NCBI GenBank assembly: GCA_905250025.1
Contig: CAJNOJ010000053.1
Span: 62,001-126,000, forward strand
Reading direction: 5' to 3'
DNA: 64,000 nt
Source: Adineta ricciae
Lineage: Eukaryota; Rotifera; Eurotatoria; Adinetida; Adinetidae
The first letter of the stretch is position 1. The number at the start of each line of letters is the position of its first letter. Below are positions 42,915 to 55,348 of the stretch, one piece after another. The notes beneath the pieces are model-generated. The model worked only from the letters and a program-made list of their open reading frames with translations. It did not search any database and had not been told where the DNA came from. A program made the position numbers and the translations under genes.

Positions 42915-45900
42915 TTAATAGTAATCTCGAGGAACGAATACGTTTGAAGTGGGTCCGCTCGAACGGTTGTTGGTTGACGAGCCGTGAGCTAAAGAAAAGA
43001 AGAACATATTGCTTTGCCATATCAACCGAACAAAGCAGACTTACAAGTCGATCGCTTTTTACTTGTACTTCGTGAACCACGACTATACGATGTTGAATAG
43101 AATGGGTCTAAATCTGAAAAGATTCAAAATAATCTTCTTTCTGTGTTCGCATATGGATTTTACCGCTCGCAGATCCGTAATGAGCATTGAGATCGGGAGA
43201 TTCAGAATTAGTTCGACGCAGATCATTTCCTCGAGTGCGATCCTAATGAAATCGAGAATAAAAGCTAGTTAAGGGAAAAGAAACAATTCAATACCATAGC
43301 TGGGTCATTTATTGTTACAGTCTTCTTCGGTTTAGCACCGGTTAAGTCAAGACCCAGGACACTTGAACTATTTTCCTTTGTCATAATAGGGTCAGAAGAA
43401 AAGGCTGGACCTGAATTTCACGAAAAACAAAGCCTTCAGGTCAACTCTAGCTTCTGAACTTACCCATATCTTCCATGAGCTCTTTATGATGAAGATTTGC
43501 GCGCCGTTGAGCAGCACGTGCGGCTATGTCTTGCGTTTGTTTTCGAAGATCCATTTTGTCTCGTGTACTATGATTTCGAAATGCGGGTGATGATTCCGAT
43601 GGCCAATCGTTTGCTGGCGAACCTCCCGTATGACCTTTACGGCGAGCTCCATCAACATTCGTCAGCGAGACATCGCCGATGTCTGAACTCAAACTCGCTA
43701 AGGAATTTCCTTTCATCAATTGTTTTGTTGTTTGATCAAAATTGAAGTGCGAATACGATACAGGTTTACTTATTGTCGACATAAAATCATTACCAACATC
43801 TGTGGTTGCCATGGAGTCATCGTGAAGACGACTGAAAAGATCTTGATCGGACAGAGCACGATGCGATGGTAATGTGCTTGTGGTTGGATAACGTCGAGAG
43901 CCGTTGTTCGGTAAATGAAAGCTGGTCACGGATGTGGATGCACTGGTTAAATCTTCTTCAGCAATTTGGGAAAGGAATGGAAACGATGCAGAAGTAGAAG
44001 GTTTGCCACCTGTGGAATTTCCTGCTACTAATCGAGGAGAATAGCCTAAATGAATTTGATAAGTGAAATTGGTGAAAAACAGTTTGCAGTATTTACTTTT
44101 AAGGTCGTGTATCAGTTGACCTTCGTCAATATCTCGCGAGTACAATCGATAGAGCTCTTCAAGGTCCGACGGTACCAGAATTACGTTGTCTGAAAAAGTT
44201 ATAAAAATGATGTGCACAGTCAGGCATAGACAATGATGAAATTAAATATTCAAGAAACTTTTGTCATTAAAAGACGGTTTCTTAATAGAAATTGATGAAT
44301 TACCTTGAATAAGTTTTCTTTGTTGGAATATGATCGTGTCACAAAGACTTCGATGTTGAGACATTCGTAACAATTGCAAGTCTTTGCTTTTAATTGTATA
44401 ATCTCGAATGAACAATTCAGCTTGTAGTTCGATTGTTTTCATTTCAAATTCGAAATTTTCAGTTAGTAATCTGAGCAATTCGCGTTGCTCGTTCGTGGCC
44501 ATTTTCTTTGTTACTTTCTAAAAGATCAAAAGTGCCTTCTATCGATCGAAATCATCGCTTTTTCTTGCAAATCGACATACATCCAATAATCGACGGGATT
44601 CATTTTTGGCCGTTTCGAATTCTTGTAACTGTGCTTTACGTTGTTTTTCCAGTTTCGAACGCTCCTGTTCAAGCACGCGCAGTTCAGCTCGAGCACGTTG
44701 TTTTGCATTGTCGGAGGTATTGATTTCAGCGAGAATATCTTCTGTGGAATTTTTATAATTTCTCGGACTACTTTCGTTGCTTGTTTCTTTCCTAACGACA
44801 ATTCAATGAAAACAAACTCTCCAAAATCACGAAAGAAATTTACTGGTCAACAATCGATTGGTTTCGTTGACACTCATGAACGACGTCCATGAGTCCTGTA
44901 TCGATTTCGAGTAAGGCACGTCGTGCATCGATTTGTTTACGGTATGATTGAACAATATTTTCCTTTAATTTCAAGCCTTCTTCCACACGAAGACGTTCAG
45001 CAGTACTATTATCTAAACAAAACAAATAATTTCTTAGATTTTATTCCAGTACATTAGTTCAACTCGAACACGATTGATTATGATTGCAGAACTTGGAAAG
45101 AACAACGGAAACAGGCTTCCTGTTATCGACATACGCGTCTTTTTTTTGAATGTCAATATCAACTCTTTCGAGTGCTACTTCAGCTTTTACAGGTGTTCTT
45201 CTAAGTAGATGTTTTGTTGTGATAGTTCAATTACTTACTTCCCAGTCGACTAAAACGTGCCTCGTTGTTGGTTGATAAACGCATTTCCAAATCATCTCTT
45301 TGTTCGCGTAACAATTGAACTTGATTTCGGAGATCTTGGATGATTTGTTTGTACTGAGCGATGTGATAGGAAACATCGACAACATTTCGACGGACCTAAA
45401 GAAACAGTATTTCGTTTGTTATAAATCAGAGAAATCGAATACGAACTTTAGTTTTGATATATTTTGCTCGATCAGCGTAGTTTAACGTATTTCGTGATTC
45501 TTCGAAGTGTATCGATGCTGGAGAAACATGTGCAATCATTAATGTTCGTGAGTTTCCACCCAACGAATCTTTCAATATTCGAGTTAATTTACTATCACGA
45601 TAGTTCACATATTTCGTATTGCCTTTTTCGCTCAATGCGTTGATACAATTTCCCAACGCAAGTAATGATCGATTGATATGAGCACCTAGAATAACAAAAC
45701 GATGTGGATCAAGTAGTTGAGCACGATTCATTCTGTTTCAGTACCTTCCATCATTCGTTTGCCGGTATTTTGAGTTTGCGCTGCTCGTTCTGAGCCAGCC
45801 AGATCAATCATATAGAGTTTTGCTGAAAAGAAGAAGTTTAAAAAAGGCCAGTCGTACATGTCGTCGTCTTACCAAATCGAACTTGATCTGTGTGAGATCG

Positions 45901-46824
45901 ATTGATATCACGTTGTTTGATATTAACTTGTAAAACTGCGTGAGATCGAGACGATGTTTTATTCGCTTTCGTTGGTTCTTGAGTGCGCGCGCGATTTCCT
46001 TTGTGTAACATGTCCATAACTTCTTCGGGCGTTTTCGCAGCGATTTCACTTAAACCAGCAACTTGAATAGTGCCTTTCGCGTCTTCACGTAATTCAAGAA
46101 AGGAGGATGAGGGAGCCAATAGATCACGTATCAGTTCATTGTAGATTTCCAAATAGGACATTGTTACTTGGTATTCTCGTTTACCTTCGAATTTTTTTAT
46201 TTCAACGAAAAGATCGTGCAGGGTACGGTACATGACACCTGGATTATTTTCTGTGCCTAACATTGTGTAAGTTTTTCCAGCACCTAAGATTAAATCCAAT
46301 CCGATAGATTGTTTTTCAATTAAATATTCTACCCTTCTTTTCCTGCTACTTACCGGTTGCGCCGTATGCAAAAACGGTGGCATTGTAACCTTCTAAGACG
46401 CTACTCAGAAGCAATTTGGATGACGAGGCATAAACTTCTTGTTGATCAGCGTCTTTATCAGAAACAACGTCAAAGACATATTTACGTTCACGGGATCGGT
46501 TAGCACGAAGAGCATTATCATGGTCTTCTTCGGGATCAAGTAGAACAACCACCTAAGTATACGAATATGACTTCATTCCAGAGAAATTCCTAACGAGATC
46601 TTACATTATCATCAGCAACTTTGTGGGCAATGGGCATAGCTCCTTCTATTTTTTCTTCATCGGTCATCGGTCGAATACGGCAGGCGACCTTGACAACAAG
46701 AAAAAAAACAACATCAGATCGAAAGATTCGAATGAGAAATACTCACAATAACTTGTTGTTCGCCTGATGGTAACAAGAGCATGGGCGGTCCGCCGCCTCC
46801 ATTATCTTTGGTTCCAGTGGTCAT
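42915..46824 (-). CDS. KIF19: KIF19-type kinesin-8 motor
   Basis: Long multi-exon minus-strand gene starting [17 protein letters not shown] at 46824. The motor domain is complete: [32 protein letters not shown] joined to AGKTYTML (P-loop), [16 protein letters not shown] (switch I), [20 protein letters not shown] (switch II), [19 protein letters not shown], then [19 protein letters not shown] and [20 protein letters not shown]. Order and wording match human KIF19, which moves to plus ends and depolymerises microtubules to control cilium length. Coiled-coil exons and a long Ser/Thr-rich tail follow, with the likely stop at 42915 (end ..VFVPRDYY). A heavily ciliated animal would need this protein. 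Tail exon boundaries are approximate. Confidence 0.92.
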
Positions 46825-48793
46825 TATCTGTTATACGGTGAATATCGTGTATTCAAGATCATCTACATACAAATGTTTTTCTTCTAAAAGTAGAACATGC
46901 AATTAGAGAAATTCTCGGAAATAATTCTTTATCATTGCAAGCTCATCAGCCGTCTCATTCATGTAAAAAGAAAAACTGGAGACGACGCACTTTTGAACGT
47001 TCTACACTCTAAATGTATCTGCTAACTGATGTTTTTTTCTCATCTAACTACTTCTATCGTATCACTTTAATACTTACTATACTTATTTCTTCTTATTCTT
47101 CTTTGCTACGATCTGTTCTTCTCAAACAGTAAAAAGCAGCGAGAAGAAGGAATAATAAAAGAAAAGTAATGAAAGAGTTCTTGTAACTCAAAGATACACA
47201 GACACACGGGAAAACAATTAAGAGTGAGAAAAAAAAACTTGACGAAGAAAAAGAAGAAGAAGAAGAAGAAGAAGAAGAAAGTCTTGCCAACTTCAACGTT
47301 GTCTTCAGGCTTTTCTTTCTTTCTGACATGAGAATCAATGGCATTGTTTCATTTTGAAATAGTTAAGAGAAAAAGACATTCATAATATGTTTGTTGTCAA
47401 CTGTGTGCCGTCGTCGACACCATCTACAACATTAGAGGAAAGAAGTAAAGGACGTTTTACTGCAATAACAACACGACGAATCCGTGATTGTTTTACTTGA
47501 AAAGAAAGCAAAACTTCAACTGAATTTCGATCGATTCTTAAATCAACTTTTCGCTTTCAGGTTCATGTACCCTATTGTATTCTCATACGAAGCATAAATA
47601 GATCAATATTCGTATTCAGTAAATAAGCCTTTCCTTCTAATCACCTCAGACCTCATTTACTGATCACTGTGAAGCATGATATTTGAAAACAAACAGCAAA
47701 AAAAGACTGTGTAAAGACTAGTCTTCGTTACGTTGACCTTAAATACGTCAGAGCATGTGTCAACAAACTCAAATAGTTGAGCTAGATTTTGGAGAAAAAC
47801 TTGATATAGAACTCATACTATACGTTCGTAGAGATTCTAGCCTTGGATGAATTTCGCAAGAAATCAAGTTGTTTGAAAACGAAAAGCTTTTAAGAAAATA
47901 AACAAAGAGAGTTTTTTTTCTTCTCTTCTTCGTTACTGATCATTCAAACTCTAACGATGTAAAAGTAATAGAATACAACAGACTTATTTTCTTCTGATAA
48001 CAAGCTCGGACTGATGCGATTCGTTTGCCGAGTGAAAACCTTGAATAGGCGAATCCTTCGAATAAATTTTACTTTAATTAAATAAATTCCAGGTGCATAC
48101 ACTTCAAATTCATACATCAATTCTGATCCGCAAATCAAGAAAGATTCGTTTCCTCCTATGTACCAGTAATACAACCGAAAAAAACCTCTCTCTCGAACAT
48201 TGCTCTGCTATAAAAACGTCAAGAATGTACTTATTTTCGATAATTACATCAATATGAAGTAACAAGACGCGAGTTTCGTTTTGTTTTAGTTGCACTTGAA
48301 TCATGATTAACAAAATAACGGCTGTTAGATGAGAATTAATCTGTACAAGTTTTGTTTCGACACAAACACTTTCATGGCAAAAGCACAATATTGAGAAGTG
48401 AACTAAGACTATTGCATCCTTTACGTACAAACGTGTGATTATTGTGCATATTGATGCATTCTCAATCAATTCAATGGTTTCTGTTTGTTAATAAACAAAT
48501 AAATAAATAAATGTAATTTTTGTGTAATAGGATGAAGAAAAGAGATTTGTGCATCGTCGCTATAGTGATTGAGAAACAATCGGCATACTTTGTCATGTAT
48601 AAATTGAAAAGAAATTCTCGGAAAATTACAAAGAAACAATATTAATTATGGATAAATTCAGGAAAGCATTCTATTTATTTCAAGTCGATGAAAACCAACA
48701 ACAATGACTTTTACAGATGAATTGGAAGAGTTCATGTCAAGGAAGAAAAACATATTGCGTTATTGCGAGAGTAAAAAATATATGACAAAAACT
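46825..48793. other. Intergenic region upstream of KIF19
   Basis: About 2 kb, AT-rich, without a supportable gene. It includes a GAA microsatellite at 47242-47280 and an AAAT/AAATA run at about 48491-48512. Confidence 0.5.
47242..47280. repeat. (GAA)n microsatellite
   Basis: About ten uninterrupted GAA triplets. The opposite strand gives a poly-Ser frame that is only a reflection of the repeat. Confidence 0.9.
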
Positions 48794-50208
48794 TTAACTG
48801 ACAATATTTTGCTGAATTTTATAATAAAACGCTCGAGCTGCGTTAAATCGATTATTGTAACACTTTTCTAATTCGGTATCCAATGCTTGTCGAGCATCGT
48901 CATCCTTCTTGTCGATCATGAGATGTTCGTAGAAGTGTTTGTATTTATCTTCACCGATCGGCTTGAAACGGTTTTTATGCAAACGAATAGCGTTGAAACA
49001 CGACCACATACGATCCTTCATCGTATTCCAGAGTTTTGTAATCACTTCGTTGTCATTCTCTTGACCAATAATTGCTAAAAAGAACGAGAGCGTATCTCAT
49101 CAGTTCCGTTGCTAATGGTAAGTTTACCAATGAAAACATCTTCGCTAAATGGAGAACTTGGAATATCCATGAAGAGACCGAATAATCGTTCGAGTTTCGT
49201 CTTCTGACCAAATGCACAACCGAAATCAATGTGAAGGATCTTACCTTCGTCGGTAATCATGATGTTATCATCTATGCAAACGAAATTCGCTAATAAAGTC
49301 TCATCGAACGTTCTTACCATGCCGATCGACGAGTTCTAAAACGATTCCTGAGACAACAAAACCAAGAAATGTTCGATGCAGATTTTCTTTTCTTTCTGGT
49401 GACTGTTCGATAAAGGTTTTCAGTGTATCCGTCGATTGCGAGTTACGATTTTCATCCGCGACTTTGAACTCGAGAAATGGATGAGCATTTTCCACACATT
49501 CAATTAAACCTTCGGTTTTATCAACTGGAAGAACCTAAAATTATCGTCGTAAGTAGGTCATTCATTAATTAGCTCATCTTTACTTCATAAAGAACAACTT
49601 CGGCATCAATACTTTCTTCTTCGAATATGCTATTCATCTCCTTCATTACACTGACACACAAAGCATCTTGTAATAATTCATCGCCATGTTTATAAATGCA
49701 TCTAAAACCATCATTCGAATAGTTTTTCGTTAATAAAAAAAAATATTTCTCTGTGTTCTTACGTTTTTGTTTGACCGTCTTCACTGACAACGGTAAATTT
49801 CAATGGTTTACCTTTCGATGAGACGAATGATCCATCGCGTAACTCCTTAACGATGAAATCCGGTGATGTTGGCAACATAAATGGTACTGGTATTTGTTTT
49901 AGGTCAGGTTCGTCTTTGCCCGCCGCTGCTGTCATTTTAGAGAGTTTTCTTATTGCTTCATCAGCTGTTCGAACTAATTTACAGTTGTTTAACACATACT
50001 CGCACACTGCTTTGCGTTTGTAGTAATGGCACGACCAATACAGTCGGCTTCGATCTGGTTCGGATAGTGTATCATACGCCCGAATTAGTGTACGATCGGA
50101 GTGTTCGAGCAAACCCCAGAGAAAGAATGGATCATGAACGTTAACGATATTCGTTAATTCATCATCGTCATCGTTTTGTGAACAAATTCTTGTCATGTCT
50201 ATCACCAT
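48794..50208 (-). CDS. Divergent PI3/PI4-kinase-like catalytic-domain protein
   Basis: About six exons give a compact protein of roughly 400-450 aa starting MVIDMTRICSQNDDDDELTN at 50208. The N-terminal part (PFFLWGLLEHSDRTLIRAYD) looks helical, like a PIK accessory region. The kinase part shows LPTSPDFIVKEL, GKPLKFTVVSEDGQTKT, then YKHGDELLQDALCVSVMKEM, equivalent to the FKxGDDLRQD block with the Arg changed. The catalytic loop DRH|DDNIMITDEGKILHIDFG spans an intron and keeps DRHxxN and DFG, and GQKTKLERLFGLF follows. Adaptor-binding, C2 and full helical domains are absent, so it is far shorter than class I-III PI3Ks. It may be an active lipid kinase or a specialised relative; I cannot assign a class. 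Confidence 0.7.
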
Positions 50209-50748
50209 TTAAATCAATAAAAAAAGGCTAAACGAATAATCGATACTATTCTCTAGTAACAAGCAGACAGAAACGAACGTAAATATGATTCATCCAGTAT
50301 GAACCAATGACAAAGATTTCTTCGATGGATGGAAATCATACGAACGAGAGATTTCACTAGTAAATTAACTATCTAAACATCATTCTTTACTTTGTTTTTG
50401 TCATGAATTGCGAGAAAAGAGGAAAAAAACCAGCTGTTTTCATCCTATCAATCAGCTGTCATCAGTGTCTCTGCGATCGTACTGAATGCACTTTCAGTTA
50501 CGCTGCTGGAGTTGTAGCTTAAATGATGATTCTATCAGCAGAAAAATGAAGTTTCGAATGGAGTGATGAAATAGTGACGTGTTGTTTTTTTAAATGTCTA
50601 TTGGATTGATTACATCTTCCAATCTGCAGTTGACACTATTCACGCACGTGTAATGTTTTTGTGTCAACAATAAATGTTCTGCTGATCCGAGGATAAAAAG
50701 ACGACATTTATTATTTCAAAGCACTTTTCAGATTGATTCGGCTTTACA
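50209..50748. other. Divergent intergenic region
   Basis: Spacer between the PI3/4K-like gene (-) and the acetyltransferase (+). A CACTTTTCAG acceptor-like site ends 17 nt before the ATG at 50749. Nothing else is supportable. Confidence 0.5.
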
Positions 50749-51387
50749 ATGGCGTCCGATACACGAAGTGAAAAAGAGAAGATGCTTGCCGGGGATTTTT
50801 ACAATGCCTTTACGCCCGAATTACTACGCGAACGATCACTTTGTAAAGATTTTATCTATGAATATAATAATACTCGACCAAGTGAAAGTGAAAAACGTAC
50901 TGGACTATTACAGAAGATGTTTGGTAAATTTGGCAGCAATTCAATGATTGAAACTCCATTCTTCTGTGATTATGGTTCCAATATCCATTGGGGAGAAAAT
51001 TCATTTGCAAATTACAACTTAGTGGTATTGGACATATGTTCTGTTCATGTTGGAGATTACGTTCTGATGGGTCCAGATGTGAAGATCTACGGTGCGACAC
51101 ATCCAACTGATCCTCAACTACGACTTGATGGACTCGAATACGGTAAACCCGTTCGAATTGGAAATAATGTATGGATTGGCGGTAGTGCCGTAATTGTCGC
51201 CGGTGTAACAATCGGTGACAATAGTGTCATTGGCGCTGGTAGTGTTGTCGTTAAAGACATTCCAGCGAATGTTGTAGCTGTTGGAAATCCTTGTAAAGTC
51301 ATTAAACAATTAGAACCGCCAACACGACCATCGAAGGGATATCCACAATTAACAGGATTTGTTCAAGAAGAAAAAGAAAAATCTTAA
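50749..51387 (+). CDS. Maltose/galactoside O-acetyltransferase (hexapeptide-repeat family)
   Basis: Intronless, 212 aa. Enzymes of this family (Maa, NodL, LacA) transfer acetyl from acetyl-CoA to sugar hydroxyls. The N-terminal Mac domain reads EKMLAGDFYNAFTPELLRER. The left-handed beta-helix has ETPFFCDYGSNIHWGENSFA, the catalytic His in KIYGATHPTDP, and the hexapeptide run IGNNVWIGGSAVIVAGVTIG then DNSVIGAGSVVVKDIPANVV and GNPCKVI. The domain is complete and the length is typical for bacterial and fungal members. Animals normally lack this family, so horizontal acquisition from bacteria or fungi is the natural reading; the lack of introns among intron-rich neighbours agrees. An acceptor-like site upstream suggests it is expressed through host splicing. 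Confidence 0.93.
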   Translation: MASDTRSEKEKMLAGDFYNAFTPELLRERSLCKDFIYEYNNTRPSESEKRTGLLQKMFGKFGSNSMIETPFFCDYGSNIHWGENSFANYNLVVLDICSVHVGDYVLMGPDVKIYGATHPTDPQLRLDGLEYGKPVRIGNNVWIGGSAVIVAGVTIGDNSVIGAGSVVVKDIPANVVAVGNPCKVIKQLEPPTRPSKGYPQLTGFVQEEKEKS

Positions 51388-51499
51388 GCCTTGCTGGTAG
51401 AATGAGAACAATACATAGATTCTTTTTTCTCTCTGTCTCAACTATCTTCAAAGATTATTTATTTCGTTACTTTACGGTTAAAATTAATAAAGCATATAT

Positions 51500-52128
51500 C
51501 TACACCATATCTTCGTGACTTTGTCCAATACGTATTCGTTCTATGGGCGGTAAAGATTCGTAACGAAAATCTTTCGATTGAGTGTCAAAATAGCCATTGG
51601 AGGAAATTGGCATGGACAGTTTTGTTTCATTCAAACGGCACATTTCTCCTCCGCCTAATAGGAACTCATCGTCTGGAGTCAATTGATCGAATTCGTCCGC
51701 GTATAATTCTTCCAATGTTGGTCGACGAAATCCAAGTAAATAACCAATCAATCCCAAGACAGCTAATGTTAAAAAGACGAGCGCAAAGCCAATGAGCACG
51801 AGTGACCAGAATGGAAAGAAGCCTAGATGAAATAATGAGACGATTTAGTTGATTCTCGTAAGTAGAACCCAAGAATGAGTAACCTTGAAGTAAATAATCC
51901 GGATTGACACGATTGAACATATCCGTTCGTCGACTACCGGACAATTGATAGTGTGTGCGTGCTGCATTGGCAAGATCATATTGCTCTCGTAGTTGAGCTG
52001 GTGTCAAAAACTGTCCATAACAAGCAGCGAAAATCAGATGGAGTAGAAAGAATTCTAGAGAAAGCGACATCGATTTCGAATGTGTCAATCAATACGAGCA
52101 TACCTTGGATGACCTTGAAACGAGCCAT
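51500..52128 (-). CDS. Uncharacterised single-pass membrane protein with signal peptide
   Basis: Exons 52104-52128, 51884-52054 and 51500-51822 join in frame to 172 aa. The N-terminus after the first junction (EFFLLHLIFAACYGQF) is a signal peptide. The lumenal part has TPAQLREQYDLANAARTHYQ. One transmembrane helix follows (SLVLIGFALVFLTLAVLGLI), then an acidic cytosolic tail (LEELYADEFDQLTPDDEFLL) ending GQSHEDMV. It looks like a small type I protein. I do not recognise the family. The tail-to-tail gap to the acetyltransferase stop is only 112 bp. Confidence 0.6.
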
Positions 52129-52806
52129 GTTCTGTGAAAAAGATAATCAACGAATTCTAACCGATGCGAAGGCAAGGGTCAACAACCGACCGTTCTAATG
52201 ACAGAAAAGGAAAGAAAAAGAGCGAGAAGAAAAAGGTATGCTTGACCATCGTCGACGGTGAATACATAGCTTGATGAAGGACAATCTTGTTTTCTTTTCC
52301 TCTTGTTCTGTATCTCTCGAACTGAATAGAAGACAAAGCATAATCAATATTCGTGTTTCATAGTTTTTTTTTACTGAATCTTTCATTCAACGAGAAATAT
52401 ATTTCAGCTTCGCTCTTTTTTCATGTCTATATATACTGATAAACCAGATACTCATGATATCCAATGAAATCGTCTATACACACACGCGCACAGAAGTAAA
52501 TAAAAAATACAACACTCGCACTCTAATAAATCTGCCTAAAAATTCGAAGAATACGAAAAGAAAAGGATGATGATAATAATAATAATAGCAATAATAATGT
52601 TGACAATAAAAAAAGAGGAAGAGAAAAGAAACAAAACACAACAAACAGATAACCGTAAAAAACTGTCTTACTGCTTTTTTCAATAATAATAATGATGAAG
52701 ATGATGTGAAATCATAGAAAGACAGATGAGAACAAAGGAAAGAAACATGAGAAAATTCGCCTGTTTTGTACACATAAATAAAGATGTACATGATGATGTG
52801 GAAATC
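52129..52806. other. Intergenic spacer with AAT/GAT-rich microsatellite
   Basis: Contains a (GAT)/(AAT) run at about 52566-52600. No gene is supportable. Confidence 0.5.
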
Positions 52807-55348
52807 TTATTGGAGAATATTTCGCTGTTCATGCATTTGTTTGAATGTGTTATCGGAATGGGAGAAGGTGTGATTCGTTAGTCCTACTCGCCCGTGCCAG
52901 TCTTGACCGAGAAAAAGAGTTGACGGACTGATCTGTCTCGAATTGGCGGGTGGAGTAACGAGATCACATAAGAAGTTCATATCACCATTAGGATCATTGG
53001 TAGACGCTGTTGATGATACAGGAGTTGTTATCGCTTTTGAGCGTTTGACGGCTCTTGCTCGATGATTTGGTGTCGCAGAGAAATATTGTAAAATTTGCTC
53101 ATGATGATGATCATGTAAATCGGAATTAATTGAATTGGAAACTAAAGTAGTATTGTGATGATTTAAATTTGGATCTGTAACCGAATTGGTATGTAAAAGA
53201 TGCATATGGGAGAGATCATTGGGAAGATAAGTTTGATGCTGAGAAAGAGGCAGATTATCATGTTCGACTTGTGATTGAAGTAGAATAGAAGTTGGAACAG
53301 GTGTTGCCAATGATAGGTTGGGATATTGTTGACTATCTTGTGATTGTGATGTACTATCTTCCATGTCGGTGTCGAGTGATGAACCATTGGAATCAAGATC
53401 GTTTTCTTTTGAAACTAGAAAAGAGAAAAATAACGGAAGTAAATAAACAGAATGAGAATGTGAAGATAAACTATTTTCGATTTGAATGTTTTTATCATCA
53501 TTATTGTGCAAAGAACAGTAACGAGACTATTCGGTATTTGGATACACATATGTACATGCAGAAGCAAAACGAAGCAATAGTTAAAAACGTGCAGTGCATC
53601 GAAAATTGCGTTTATGTTAATACATGCGTACCATCTTTTCTTTCTTACTTGAATTACTCGGAGATAATGTCGTAGTTGATGTCATTGGAATCGTATTCGT
53701 CGTTGTCGTTATCATCGAATCTTGACAATCATCACGATATCTATCTGAACTTATCAAACTACAATTTCTGTTTATCTATTCGGTGGAATCTGGTGGGTTT
53801 CTCTCTTCGTTCTTTCTAATCCTCCGTGCTCGAGTTCTCTTCTTCACTTACTTAGGAGCATTTCATTGATAAGATCATCGACTAATTGCGTATCTTGATT
53901 GTAACGAGCAACGAGATCCACCATGAGACGCGCAATGTTTTGTAAAGGCGGAAGTAACAATAACAATTCACCAAATCGTCCACGCATGAGAGGTTTTTGT
54001 TGATTTATATATGTTTCAAGATTAACTTGAATACGTTTGCGTAATTCTTTGACACGCATCGGATCTGCTAACGATTTATTATCTAAAACGAGAGGATGTT
54101 TTACTAGATGAGTGTTTGCTGCGAAAAAAAATACACGAACCGTTATCAAAGAAGACGATTGCTTTCAAACAAGCATATTCATTTTCATCTAATTGTATGT
54201 CTTTCAATGGTTTGACAATTTCATCGAGAATTCTTCCGGCAGCGCGTGTTAAGCCAGCATCGGATGTTAAACGAGGAATAACGTAATGATTGCCAAGAAG
54301 TAAATAATCATCACAGTTTAGTGAACGACATGCAACACCTAAGAGGACATTTTCGCCTGTATGACCACGCAAAAGAGCGATCTAAATCAAGCAATGTATT
54401 TTCGTCGTGTTTCTGTATCAATTTACTTTATCGTTATCGGACAAATCGGTAAAACCTTTGAGATCTTTTGCCCACTCAATTAAACTGCGAAGTTGATAGT
54501 TCATTGATATGGCAATTGTCTCCAGAGTTGCCTGAACACGTTCGGTATTCGACGGATGTCGATCTAGTTGAATTTGACGTCCGATGTACTAAAGATTTTT
54601 TTTCAAAAGCGTTTCAACATCAAACTCCTGTTCGCTCGTACTTCTTTTGCTGTTTGTTCTGCTCGTAGAAGTGCCATAATACTAAAATCATCATCATCGT
54701 CTTCACAGTCACCGTCGAAAGGTGCTAAGCTTTTTATTGTACCAGGCCGTGGGGTATAATTATGTGATCGTGGTCGTCCAAGACGGTCTCGTTCTTTTTG
54801 TACAGCTGAAATCGTTCATAGAAGTATTCTTATCTACAACTTCATATCTTACCATCTTTCTTCATCCCCATTCGAATACATTTCCTATGAAAAGTCAATG
54901 GTTTCTCTTGGAAGAAAACGAAACTAACGAAAGATTTTCTCATACATACTTCCATCGACAGTGTCGACATTGATTTCGTTTGTCTTTATCTATAGTACAG
55001 TTGTTTTGATGTCGACACTCATATGTCGAGTTTTTTCTCACGCTTCGTCGAAAAAATCCTTTACAACCATCACATGATATCGCTCCGTAATGTTTACCTG
55101 AAAAATCAATAACACAAAATCCATGGTCTTTTCTGTATCAGCAACCTACCTGTTGCGCGATCGCCACACACGACACAATCTAACAGTTCATTATTACTCC
55201 CAAACGTATTATTATTCGCTGAATTGATTCCTAATGCCATTGTTGTTGATATTCGCTCATTGTCATGACGGAGATACTCATCGTTCTTTTCACATTTGAC
55301 ATGCGCTACTCTCTCGTCGAATTCACCAGCGATTTTGACACGATTCAC
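52807..55348 (-). CDS. HNF4: HNF4-type nuclear receptor
   Basis: Multi-exon minus-strand gene. The zinc-finger DNA-binding domain reads [12 protein letters not shown], then [20 protein letters not shown] and [15 protein letters not shown], with an HNF4 P-box (CDGCKG). The ligand-binding domain reads [82 protein letters not shown] and, at the AF-2 end, [11 protein letters not shown]. This follows vertebrate HNF4 closely. HNF4 binds DR1 elements as a homodimer and regulates metabolic and gut genes. A long Ser/Thr/Gln/His-rich F domain of about 200 aa follows (53410-52807), much of it low complexity. The exon ending at 55348 begins after an acceptor, so a further 5' exon is missing; the first ATG within this exon is [10 protein letters not shown]. 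Confidence 0.93.

Noticed and set aside
47093..47344. Ser-rich minus-strand frame
   Set aside because: Produced by the GAA microsatellite.
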